Shown here in pieces: positions 8,770 to 19,094 of a DNA stretch of 64,000 bases; positions within the stretch are counted from its first letter, which is position 1, and every line of letters begins with the position of its first letter. The notes below the pieces were generated by a model. That model had not been told where the DNA came from and made no database searches. It saw only the letters and a program-made list of their open reading frames with translations. Position numbers and translations under genes: made by a program. The stretch is from JBGPLJ01 sp963826145 (GTDB lineage: Bacteria; Pseudomonadota; Gammaproteobacteria; Steroidobacterales; Steroidobacteraceae): NCBI GenBank assembly GCA_963826145.1, contig CAWGVW010000002.1:1687111-1751110 (forward strand), in the 5' to 3' direction.

Positions 8770-9915
8770 ATGACCAACCCCTTCGTCTATGGAGAGATTG
8801 TCCCGGTCGCGGCTTTCGTCGACCGCGAGGTCGAGCTCGACCGCCTCGGCCGCGACCTCTATGCCGGGCAGAAGGTCTTCCTCATCTCGCCGCGCCGCTA
8901 TGGCAAGTCGTCGCTCGTCCGCCAGGCGCTGAAGAGCGCCGCCCGGAGCGGCGCCCTGACGGTCGAGGTCCAGGTCAGCAGCTACAGCTCGTACGTGGCT
9001 TTTCTCGAGGGCTACGCCCGGGCGCTGGCGTCGGCCGAAACCAAACTGGACCGGGCCCGCTCGTGGCTGAGCGAGATGCTGTCGGGCGTCCGCCCTGAGG
9101 TGCGCATCGAGCCGGACGAGGCCGGGCGCAGCCAGATCTCGGTATCCTTTCCCGCGGTCCGCACCGATCGCGACGTCTCTCACCTCGCCCACCAGGTCTT
9201 CGCGCTCCCCGGCCGCATCGCCGAAGCCAGGCGCCGCCGGATGGCGATTGCGCTCGACGAGTTCCAGGGCATCGCGGCGTTCAACGGCGGGAGCGTCGAG
9301 CACGCACTTCGTGCCGCCGTCCAACAACAGCGGCAGGTCGGCTACGTCTTCTCCGGATCCGAGCCGACGCTGATGGAGCGGATGCTCGGCAAGAGCCGTC
9401 CGTTCTACAAGGCGGGCCCGGTCATGCGCCTGCAGAAGATCCCGGCCGATCGGTTCGCGGCGTTCATCGAGGCGCGGTTCAAGGCCACCGGATTCAAACC
9501 CGCGGCCGGGCTCGGCGCGGCGATTGTCGATCTCGCCGGCAACCTGCCCTACGACGTGCAGCGCCTCGCGCACGAGGTCTGGGATGATGTGAAGGCGGGA
9601 ACGAAACGGTCGGCAGATCTCGAGGACCTGCACCGGACGCTGAAGCGGCTGCTCGGCGAGCACGATGCGATTTTCGACGGCACCTGGCAGCGGCTGACGC
9701 TCGCGCAGCGGGCGGCCCTCCGCGCGGCCGTGCTCGAAGAGGGACACGAGCTGCTGTCGGCAGACGTGCGCGCCCGGCATCGCCTGAGCGGCACCTCGAC
9801 GGTCCAGGCCTCGCTGGCCGCGCTCGTGCGCGAAGACATTCTGGCGCGCGAGGGCACACGCTACGCGGTCGTCGATTCGCTCTTTCGGGAATGGGTGGCG
9901 CGGCGGACGTTTTGA
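8770..9915 (+). CDS. AAA ATPase, archaeal-type (PF01637-like)
   Basis: 381 residues from the ATG at 8770 (MTNPFVYGEIV). The opening 'NPF.YG..V....F..R..E...L' is typical of this STAND-related ATPase group. The P-loop is ISPRRYGKSSLV, with Ser in place of the first Gly as is common in the family. Walker B is MAIALDEFQ. A YVFSGSEP sensor-like segment follows, then a winged-helix-like C-terminal region (HRLSGTSTVQASLAALVRED). The role of stand-alone members is not known; some are linked to transcription or toxin-type switches. It is probably monocistronic: a hairpin element separates it from the transporter gene, and its apparent fusion to the M28 gene is a frameshift artefact. Confidence 0.8.
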   Translation: MTNPFVYGEIVPVAAFVDREVELDRLGRDLYAGQKVFLISPRRYGKSSLVRQALKSAARSGALTVEVQVSSYSSYVAFLEGYARALASAETKLDRARSWLSEMLSGVRPEVRIEPDEAGRSQISVSFPAVRTDRDVSHLAHQVFALPGRIAEARRRRMAIALDEFQGIAAFNGGSVEHALRAAVQQQRQVGYVFSGSEPTLMERMLGKSRPFYKAGPVMRLQKIPADRFAAFIEARFKATGFKPAAGLGAAIVDLAGNLPYDVQRLAHEVWDDVKAGTKRSADLEDLHRTLKRLLGEHDAIFDGTWQRLTLAQRAALRAAVLEEGHELLSADVRARHRLSGTSTVQASLAALVREDILAREGTRYAVVDSLFREWVARRTF

Positions 9916-9927
9916 GGGAAGAGATTA

Positions 9928-10141
9928 CGGAGGCAACGGATTCGACACGAAGGCACGGTGCTCACGAAGACGCACGAAGGCTGTCGATGTGCGTCGACCA
10001 GCAGACCGATCGCGTCGCCGGCCGGAACGGCCGGCGAGTGGCCCGCGCTTCGCGCGGCGCGACCGGTCCTTCGTGCGTCTCCGTGCTCTTCGTGTCTTCG
10101 TGTCGAACTCCGTGGCCTCCGTGGCCTCCGTGGCCTCCGTG
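9928..10141. repeat. long imperfect inverted repeat (53-nt arms), cruciform-like
   Basis: The left arm 9928-9980 and right arm 10068-10121 are reverse complements with few mismatches; shared segments include TTCGACACGAAG and GACGCACGAAGG. The 87-nt centre has its own palindromes (GCCGGCCGGAACGGCCGGC and CGCGCTTCGCG). The right end extends into extra tandem copies of TGGCCTCCG. No gene fits. It lies between two same-strand genes and could form a large RNA or DNA hairpin. Confidence 0.85.
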
Positions 10142-10169
10142 GACTCTCAGGGCGTGAGGGGTACCTAGG

Positions 10170-11483
<1,314 letters not shown>

Positions 11484-11616
11484 GGCGAATCGGACACCTC
11501 TCCAGGGATCCATCGCGACCATCGTGGCATCGTGATCATCGTGTTGTTACGTGAGGGCGTGACACATTCGTGAGACGACTTTTTCGGTGCGCAAGGACTC
11601 TCCGGTGCGCAAAGCA

Positions 11617-12972
11617 ATGACCACGCGAGCGAACCCCGCGGTCCGCTGGCTCGCCAGGGCCGCCTGCTGGGTCTTCTATCGAACCGATCGTGTCGGCGAC
11701 GTGCCCGAGCACGGTGCCGTGCTGCTCCTGCCCAACCATCCGAATGCGCTCCTCGATCCCGCCGTCATCTGGGCGACGGCCAGGCGTGACGTCCGCTTCC
11801 TCGCCAAGTCCACGCTCTTCAACGGCCCTCTCGGTCCGCTCATCGCGAGCGCGGGAGCGATCCCGGTCTACCGCAAGCTGGACCAGGGCGTCGACACGTC
11901 GAAGAACGCCGAGACCTTCGCTGCGGTATCCGACGCGCTCGCGGCCGGCGACGCGATTTGTATCTTTCCCGAAGGGATCAGCCACTCGACCGGCCGTCTG
12001 GAGCCGCTGCGCACGGGAGCGGCGCGCATGGCGCTCGCCGCGGAACGCGCCGGGACGCGGGTTACGCTCGTGCCGGTCGGGCTCAACTTCGACCGCAAGA
12101 CGGCGTTTCGCTCGCGCGTGACGGTCGTCTTCGGACAACCGTTCGCGGGACGGGATCTGTTCGACGGGAGGGACGATGCCGCGGTCGCGCGGGCTCTGAC
12201 CGACCGCATCGCCGCGCACATGCGCCGCCTGCTCATCGAGGCCGACCCTGGCGGCGATGCCGCGCTCGTCGAACGCGTCGACCGGCTCTACGCCGCCGCA
12301 CGCGATCGACCGTCGGACCCGGCGGAGCGACTCGCACGACGACGAACGATTGCCGAGGGCATCGCGCGCCTGCGTGAGGCCGACTCCGAGCGCTACGATC
12401 AGATCCTGATGCGGCTGCGGCGCTATGACAACCGCCTGCGGCGCTTTGGCCTCCGTGATCGCCACCTGGACTGGGAGATCTCCTCCCAAGACGTCAGGAC
12501 CTTTGCCGTGCGCGAGGTCATCATCGGCCTCGTCCTCCTGCCGCTCTGCGCGCTCGGCCTGGTCGTGTTCGTCGTGCCGTATCAGGTGACGGGATTCGTC
12601 GCCAGACGCGTGACGCGCCAGCATGACGTGATCGCCACGGCGCAGGTCTTGACCGGCCTCGTGGTCTACGGCGGGTGGCTGGCCGCGATTGGCGCCCTCG
12701 CCTGGTCGGTTGCCGGACGGACGGGCGCCCTGACGACGATGCTGCTGACGCCGGCGGTCGCGGTCGCCGCGCTCTTCGCCATCGAGCGCGAGTCGGCGGT
12801 CATCGACGCGGTGCGCGCGTGGTGGCTGCTCCGCCGCGCACGCCGCTCCACCAGGGCCAGGCTGCGACGACGGCGGACCGAGCTCGCCGATCTGCTCGAT
12901 GAAGTGAATCGGTGGCTCAACGCGGATGGCGGAGGCCACACACCCGGGGCCGACAGCGGCAGGGGCAACTGA
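11617..12972 (+). CDS. PlsC-like 1-acyl-glycerol-3-phosphate acyltransferase-family protein
   Basis: About 451 residues from the ATG at 11617; a GTG at 11587 is also possible. The acyltransferase block is NHPNALLDPAVIW (His-x4-Asp, with Leu where PlsC usually has a small residue), followed by GAIPVYRK, IFPEGISHSTGRLEPLRTGA and a VPVGLNF region. The C-terminal third has hydrophobic segments that would anchor it in the inner membrane, ending in a basic tail. The acyl acceptor is likely a lysophospholipid or glycerol-3-phosphate derivative, by family only. The stop TGA overlaps the next ATG (TGATG at 12970-12974), implying coupling to the Mur ligase-like gene. Confidence 0.85.
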   Translation: MTTRANPAVRWLARAACWVFYRTDRVGDVPEHGAVLLLPNHPNALLDPAVIWATARRDVRFLAKSTLFNGPLGPLIASAGAIPVYRKLDQGVDTSKNAETFAAVSDALAAGDAICIFPEGISHSTGRLEPLRTGAARMALAAERAGTRVTLVPVGLNFDRKTAFRSRVTVVFGQPFAGRDLFDGRDDAAVARALTDRIAAHMRRLLIEADPGGDAALVERVDRLYAAARDRPSDPAERLARRRTIAEGIARLREADSERYDQILMRLRRYDNRLRRFGLRDRHLDWEISSQDVRTFAVREVIIGLVLLPLCALGLVVFVVPYQVTGFVARRVTRQHDVIATAQVLTGLVVYGGWLAAIGALAWSVAGRTGALTTMLLTPAVAVAALFAIERESAVIDAVRAWWLLRRARRSTRARLRRRRTELADLLDEVNRWLNADGGGHTPGADSGRGN

Positions 12973-14505
12973 TGCGGCTGTCGCAGCTCGTCTCCGGGTT
13001 CGCCATCACACCGCCCGACGCCGATCCCGAGATCGCGGGGCTGAGTGAGGACAGCCGCCGCATCGAGCGCGGCATGCTGTTTGTCGCCGTCCCGGGCACG
13101 GCGCTCGATGGCCACGCGTACATCGGCGACGCGGTGGCGCGCGGCGCCGCGGCCATCGTCGCCGAACGGACCGGCGCGATACCGGCGGGAGTGCCCATTA
13201 TCCGTGTCCCGTCGAGCCGCGACGCGCTCGCGCTTCTGGCGTCGCGCTACTTCAGTACCGACGAGCACGCCGCTCTCGCTCATCGGCTTCACCGGCACGT
13301 TCGGCAAGACCAGCACGAGCGACATCCTGCGGCGGCTCCTCGATGCCACAGGCCAGCAGACCGGCGTGCTGGGCTCGCTCGGCGCGCGTTACAAGGGCTT
13401 CCACGATCCGGGTGAAGGGCTGACCACGCCGGCGCCGGTCGAGCTCCACCGCGCGCTGCGTGGCCTGGCGAATGCCGGAGCGACGACGGTGATCCTGGAG
13501 GTCACGAGCCATGCGCTGCGCCTTGGCCGAGTCAACGGCCTGCGCTTCGATGGCGGGCTGCTCGCGGCGATCATGCCGGGCGAACACACCGACTTCCATC
13601 GCTCGTACGAGGATTACGTCGAAGCCAAACGGCTGTTTCTCGCCGAGCTCGACCCCTCGGCGCTCCTGGCCTACGATGCCGACAACCTTTCGTCCCGCCG
13701 GCTGGTCACAGAACCGGGCCGCGGCGCCGGACGCGAATCGGGTCACGGCCATCGCCGCGCACCGAAGGCGGCTACGGCGTCAGGTGCAACTTCCCGGGGA
13801 CACTCGATCGGCTTCTCGCTCGAAGGACGGGATGCCGACGTCCAGCTCTACGACATCCTGCTCGACGGCAAGGGCGCGACCTTCAGCCTCGGCGGCCGCG
13901 CGCTCACGACGCAGTCCGGCACGCGCGTGAGCTGCCCGCTACTCGGGCGCGGTCACTTGCGGAATGTGGCCCTGGCGATCACCTACGCCATCGGCATCGG
14001 GCTCCCGGCGACAACCGTGCGGGAGATCGTCGCGTCGCTGACGCCACTCCGGCGGCGCATGGAGCGTTACGCGGTCGACGGCCGGGTGGTACTCGACGAC
14101 ACGGCTGCCCATCCTGACAGCCTCGCGGCCGCCTTCGACGTCGCGGCACTGCTGCCGCACCGCGGCCTGGCCGTGGTCTACGCAATTCGCGGCCGGCGCG
14201 GATCGGAGATCAACCGCCGCAACGCCGCTGCGCTGGCCGATCTCTCGTTCCTGCACGGCGTCGACCCTCTCATCGTCACCTCAGCGGCCGATCGCGTCGG
14301 CTCGCTCGACACGCCGACTGCTGAGGAAGTGGACGTCACGCGCCAGGCGCTCGTCGCCCGCGGCCGGCGCTTCGTGTGGCACGACGGCCTCGGCGACGCC
14401 ATCCGAGACGTGTCTGCGCGCACCAAGGCCGGTGACTTGATCGTGTTGGTGGGAGCCCAGGGGATGAATGATGGCAAGACCCTGCTCGGCGCGGCGACCG
14501 GCTGA
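12972..14505 (+). CDS. MurE-like Mur ligase family protein, divergent, with frameshift
   Basis: An N-terminal MurE-type uridine-binding domain (GLSEDSRRIERGMLFVAVPG) precedes an ATP-grasping central domain with the P-loop GTFGKTSTSDILRRLL. The MurE landmarks ILEVTSHAL and HTDFHRSYEDYVEAKRLFL are present, as is a C-terminal ligase domain with DDTAAHPDSLAAAF in place of the usual 'VDYAHTPDSL'. A frameshift near 13262 joins the two halves; local frame trouble near 13715-13800 is also likely. The P-loop has Phe where MurE has Asn, and the Tyr of the YAHTPD motif is lost. It may therefore be a paralogue acting on a substrate other than UDP-MurNAc-dipeptide. Coupled to the acyltransferase upstream. 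Confidence 0.75.
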
Positions 14506-14517
14506 TTCAGACAGCTG

Positions 14518-14613
14518 CCAAAAGCCTCTCACCGCGGAGAACGCCGAGGACGCTGAGGACTACCCTTTCCTGTCTCTGCGTGCTCGGCGCTCTCGGCGGT
14601 GAAATGCTTTTGG
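14518..14613. repeat. inverted-repeat element, CCAARAGCC family, full copy
   Basis: Two arms of about 42 nt (14518-14559 and 14571-14613), imperfectly complementary, begin and end with CCAAAAGC/GCTTTTGG around a short loop. Arm cores carry CTCACCGCGGAGAACGCCGA-like sequence. It fills the gap between the convergent MurE-like and S9 peptidase genes, so it may also act as a bidirectional terminator. Other copies are at 22126, 25375, 45207, 51286 and 57524. Confidence 0.85.
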
Positions 14614-14614
14614 C

Positions 14615-16566
14615 TCAGTTCAAGAGGTACTTCTGCACGAAGAGCACCCAGGCGTACTGATTGAAGTCGATTGGTCGCCTGCGTGAACTCCTCGTGACCG
14701 GCGTCGTAGACGGCGTACCAGACCGGCGTGCCGTTGGCGCGGACGGCCCTCACCATCGCCTCGGCCTGATCGGGCGGCACCCGCGTATCCTTCGCGCCCT
14801 GCACGATGAACAGCGGAATCTTGAGCTTGGCCGCGTGCGTCAGCGGCGAGATGCTCTTGAGAAACGTACGCATCGCCGGATCGGCGGGATCGCCGTACTC
14901 GGCCAGCCGGTCACGACGGCGCGCGGGATCGGTGCCATCGAGGAACGCGACGAAGTCGCTCAGCCCGAACCCCTCGAACGCGCACCGGATGCGGTCGCCA
15001 TAGGCGATCGCCGCCGCCAGCGTCACGTAGCCGCCATAGCTGATGCCGGTGATCATGACGCGGTTCTTGTCGAGCTCCGGACGAGTCGCGATCCAATCGA
15101 GCAGCGCGCCGATATCCTTGACCGCGTCCTCGCGATTCCGCCCGTCGTCGAGATGCTCGTAGGTCTTGCCGTAGCCGATCGACCCGCGGATATTCGGGTA
15201 GATGATGGCCATGCCGAGCTCGTTGCGGAAGTAGTTGCTCCGCCCCAACGCCCGCGGCCGCTCACGTGCTTCGGGTCCACCGTGCACATTGATCATCACG
15301 GGACGCGGCCCGGTGAAGCGCTTCGCCGGGCGATAGAGGATGCCGGGGATCATGCGGCCGTCGAAGCTTTTCCACTCGACGAGCTCCGCATCCGGCAGCG
15401 CATCCTGAGTCGCACCGCCCATCTCGCTCGCCGTCCAGCGCTCGAGCCGACCGCTCTTGACGTCGACCGCGTAGACATCGCGGAAGGTCCGGGCCCCGGC
15501 GAACTCGATGGCGAGCGTCGTTCCCGAACCGTGCCACGCCAGGTTCGAGATCACTCCCGGCGGGATCGACGACACCTTTCGTGGCTTCACACCGATCCCG
15601 TCGATGAACTGCAGCTCGCTCGTCGCACCGCGATCGGCAACCACCGCGACCACGGTCCCAACCGGCGCGACCGAAAACGCCTCGATGGCGATGCCCTCTC
15701 CAGTCAGCGGTCGCCACTTCCCGGTCGCAAGGTCGCCCCGCCAGAGCCGCGTCACTTCCGAGTCGCGGTCGCTCAACGCGTAGACCGCGCGTCCGTCGGC
15801 GCTGAACTGTGCGCGAGCGGTTGCGGGATCAGACCACCGCGCCGGATTGCCGCCCTTCGGCGTCACGAGCACCCGCCGTCCGGACTCGACGTCAATGCGC
15901 CACAGGCGCGTCTCGGTCGATCCCGCGATGAGCTGATGCGCGAGGACCTCCTTGTCGCTGACCGACCAGTCGAGGGCGTCCCACGTGCCGTCCACTTCCG
16001 CGATCATGCGCGCGCTCGCCGGCTCGAGCGGGTCCATCACCCACAAGTCGCGGTCCTTGCCGTTGCGGCGAGTCGAATAGAAGGCAACGAGCCCACGACG
16101 ATGGGACCAGACCGGAACGCCGTGGCGCGACTTACCATCGGTCAGGAGCGTGATGCGGCCCGAGTCGAGGTCGTAGCGGAAGAGCTGCATGGCTTCGCCG
16201 CCGCCGGACGTGTCCTTCCGGAAGACGATGTGGCGGCCGCCGGGCGCGTACAGACGCACCGCCGGTGACCCCGTCGCGGAAGAACGTCAGCTGTGTGCGG
16301 GCCCCACCGGGACTTCGTACTTCGTGCACCTGCATGACGTTTCCGAACGCGGTCGAGATGAGCAGGCGACGTTCGGTGGGGTGCCAGCCGAGGAGCCGGG
16401 CCTGCCGAAACTGGCCGTACGGCGAGACGGCATCGACTATCGACATCGGGATCGGCGGCAGACCGTCCACCTTCGCCCGGTCGGGTATGGCAAACGACGA
16501 CGTCTCCTGCGCGCTAGCGTACGCGGGCAGGAGGAGAATCAGCGCAACGCGCAGACAGTAGCGCAT
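14615..16566 (-). CDS. S9-family prolyl oligopeptidase (acylaminoacyl-peptidase type), secreted
   Basis: The N-terminus MRYCLRVALILLLPAYASAQ is a signal peptide. A beta-propeller region and an alpha/beta-hydrolase domain follow. Catalytic residues are Ser in ITGISYGGYVTLAAA, Asp in VQGAKDTRVPPDQA and His in YDAGHEEFTQATNR. NVHGGPEA marks the oxyanion region. A frameshift near 16260 separates the signal peptide and first propeller blades from the rest. Another near 14665 hides the true C-terminus, which reads FNQYAWVLFVQKYLLN with its stop at 14615-14617. Likely periplasmic or exported, cleaving oligopeptides. TATAAT (minus strand, 16612-16617) lies upstream as a possible -10 box, without a good -35. 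Confidence 0.9.
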
Positions 16567-16705
16567 GGGATCAGCCCGAAGGGAGCGGACAAAGCTGGGG
16601 AAAGCCTTCTAATTATAGTGCAAACTCCCGGGGCACCTCGCTCGTCAAACACTCCGACGCGCGCGGGTCGGCCGGCCGGCGGAAGACTGTGTACCGCGGT
16701 GCACG

Positions 16706-16746
16706 CTTCTGCCAAGTTCTGCAAACTCCTGCAAGCTTCTGCAAGG
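16706..16746 (+). repeat. 10-nt tandem repeat (TTCTGCAAGn)
   Basis: Four imperfect 10-nt units of the type CTTCTGCAAG/CTCCTGCAAG lie immediately upstream of the epimerase start. No coding or regulatory sense is obvious. They cover the likely 5' leader. Confidence 0.7.
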
Positions 16747-16754
16747 TCATGGTC

Positions 16755-17691
16755 ATGAAGATCGTCATCGCGGGCGGCTCGGGGTTTCTCGGCAGCCCGC
16801 TGGCCGAGATGTACGCGGAAGACGGGCACGATGTCCGTGTGCTGACGCGCGCGCTCGAGTCCGGAGCGACGCGGCACGATCCGGGCACCGGGGTCCCCGG
16901 CATCACGCAAGTGGGCTGGAAAGCCGACGGTGCCTCAGGTCCGTGGGCCAGTGCACTCGAAGGCGCCGACGGGGTGATCAACCTCGCCGGCGAGTCGATC
17001 GGCGTCGAAGCGGTGGTCGCCGGCGGCAAAGACGCGATTCCGCGACAGCCGCATCCTGGCGACGCGCAGTCTGGCGGCAGCGATCCGCGCCTCAGCCACG
17101 CCGCCAGCCGTGTTCATCAGCGGCAGCGCCGTCGGGTACTACGGGCCGTCCGACAACCGGCCGCTCACCGAAAGCGACGCCGCCCGGCAGTGATTTCCTG
17201 GCGCAACTCTGCGCCGATTGGGAGAAGGAAGCGCGTCAGGCCGAGCGTCCAGGCACGCGCGTCGTCCTGCTCAGGACGGGCATCGTCCTCGAGCGATCGG
17301 GAGGCGCGCTGCCGGAGATGATGCGACCGTTCCGGTTCTTCGCGGGTGGTCCGCTCGGATCTGGCCGGCAGTACATGTCGTGGATCCACCGGCTGGACTG
17401 GATCGAGATCGTGCGCTGGATCGTGCAGACGCCGGTCGTGAGCGGACCCGTGAACGCCACGGCACCGCACCCCGTCACCAACCGCCACTTCGCGCAAGGC
17501 CCTCGGTCACGCGATGCATCGCCCGAGCCTCGCTGCCGGCGCCAGGCTTCGCGCTGAAGATCGTGGTCGGCGAGTTCGCCGACTCGATCCTCACCGGCCA
17601 GCGCGTCCTGCCGGCGCGGGCGCAGAAGGACGGGTATCACTTCCGCTATCCGGAGATCGAACAGGCGTTCAGGGGAATCTTTGGAGACTAA
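16755..17691 (+). CDS. TIGR01777 family NAD-dependent epimerase, frame-broken
   Basis: The N-terminus MKIVIAGGSGFLGSPLAEMY is a Rossmann GxxGxxG dinucleotide site. DGVINLAGESI, FISGSAVGYYG, RTGIVLERSGGALPEM and the C-terminal DSILTGQRVLPARAQKDGYHFRYPEIEQAF place it in the TIGR01777 (YfcH/SulA-like) group. The role is unproven; some members have been tied to cell division or sugar-nucleotide chemistry. At least three frame changes (near 17030, 17190 and 17505) break it. All segments are colinear with the family, so one gene with errors or recent decay is the best reading. The ATG at 16755 is preferred over 16749. Confidence 0.75.
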
Positions 17692-17694
17692 ACG

Positions 17695-17778
17695 GTGAAA
17701 GTCTGAAGTCTGACGTTCGAAGTCTGAAGTCTGAGAAGTCTGAAGTCTGGAAGCTCGGAAGCTGGAAGCTGCGAAGCT
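17695..17778. repeat. heptad tandem array (AAGTCTG then GGAAGCT)
   Basis: About a dozen imperfect 7-nt units, first AAGTCTG and then drifting to GAAGCTC/GAAGCTG, fill the gap between two convergent genes (epimerase and DUF1501). Confidence 0.8.
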
Positions 17779-19059
17779 AAGCATAGAAGTTCGGCGCCGT
17801 TCCGGAAATTCCCGCCCAGAATCGCCGCCGAGTCGCTGCCCAGCCAGTTGTCGAGGACGCTGCGCGTAGACCGAGCGGAAGTCGGTCTCGTAGCGGACGT
17901 CGCTCGCCGTTGTTCTCGAGCGTCGGGTTGTCGTTGGCGCTCGGAGGTTCGGGCGCGGTGCCGTAGATGCCCGCCGCGCACACCGCCGCCCATCGCCATC
18001 ATCACGCTGGCGGCGCCGTGGTCGGTGCCGTTGCTGCCGTTCTCGCTGATGCGCCGGCCGAACTCGGAGAACTGCAGGACCAGCGTGTCGCGACAGCAGT
18101 CCCTGATTGCGCAGGTCGCGGTAGAACGCGAACAGCCCGTCGTTGAGCGTCGTCATCAACGTGCGTGTACGAGCCGTTGGCCCGTTCGGTGTTCTGCGCC
18201 GGCGTGCGTGTCGTAGCCGCCGGTCTGCACCCAGAAGACCTTCGTGCCGACTCCCTGCGACGATGGCGCCGGCGACGGTCCGCAGCGCCTGTCCGAACCC
18301 GTTGTTGGGATAGGTCGACCGTCGGCGCGTACGTGCGCGACCTGCGGCGACGCGATCGAGCGTCGCGAACGCGGCCTGCGCCGTCGCGTTGACGAACGCC
18401 AGGTGCGGGCTGATCGACGGGCACGTGCGACGCGATGCGCGTCGCGCTCTGGCGCGCGAAGACTGCGCGTCGGCGCCGGTGTTCGGGCTCGCGAACGCAT
18501 AGCCGGCGACGCTGGGAATCGACGGCACGCCGACCGTCCGCGCCAGCAGCGTGCGCGGCGTCTCGCGCACCGTGGACCACGCCGGTCAGCGGATCGACCG
18601 GCGCCGGCAGCGTGTCGAGATACCGTCCGAGCCAGCCGGTGCCCTGCGGCGGCCGACGGATCGGCGGTCGACCAGATGTCGGTGCCCTCGAAATGCGAGC
18701 GGCTCGAGTTCGGATACCCGGTGCGCTGGATGATCGCGAGCCGGCCGGCGTCGAAGATCGTCCGCAGCCCGGTCAGACGCGGATTCAGGCCGAGCGCGTT
18801 GCCGGCGCTGTCGCTGCCGATCTGCAGGACGTTGCCGGCGGGATCGCCGAGCGTCGGACGGCGCGCGTAGTACTGCGGATCGGTGTAGGGCACCAGCGTG
18901 CTGAGTCGCGTCGTTGCCGCCGCTCAGGTAGAGCACGACCAGATTGCGCCGCGAGCGCCCCTGCGCCCGCGCGAGGTCGGACAGAAACGCCGGCGCGGCG
19001 AAGCTGACGGTGAACGCCGCCACGCCGCCCCGAACGAAATCTCGCCTGTTCATCGCCAT
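17777..19059 (-). CDS. DUF1501 domain protein, Tat-like export signal, frame-broken
   Basis: The N-terminus MNRRDFVRGGVAAFTVSFAA has a twin-arginine motif (RRDF) and a hydrophobic stretch, followed by RRNLVVLYLSGGNDA, the DUF1501 (PF07394) start. QRTGYPNSSRSHFEGTDIWS, a GGYDTHA-like segment and the C-terminal YAQVLDNWLGSDSAAILGGN are all family landmarks. Homology moves between frames many times; the region is colinear but badly damaged. DUF1501 proteins are alkaline-phosphatase/sulfatase-fold exported proteins of unknown role, almost always beside a DUF1800 gene, as here. The start is 19059 or 19053. Confidence 0.8.
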
Positions 19060-19094
19060 GATGATTGGTCTGATCGCCTGATCCCTGGCCCTAC

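Noticed and set aside
6394..9915. A single 1173-residue protein joining an M28 peptidase to an AAA ATPase
   Set aside because: The join depends on a frameshift near 8550. In the corrected frame the peptidase ends PFALPIAPVPPLR with a stop at 8717-8719, and the ATPase has its own ATG at 8770 with a family-typical N-terminus.
9928..10141. A tRNA or rRNA fragment suggested by the strong pairing
   Set aside because: No cloverleaf, anticodon arm or TPsiC sequence; the arms are simple long complements.
16612..16617. A strong sigma-70 promoter for the S9 peptidase
   Set aside because: A TATAAT word is present, but no -35 box lies at 16-18 bp; kept only as a remark in the gene entry.
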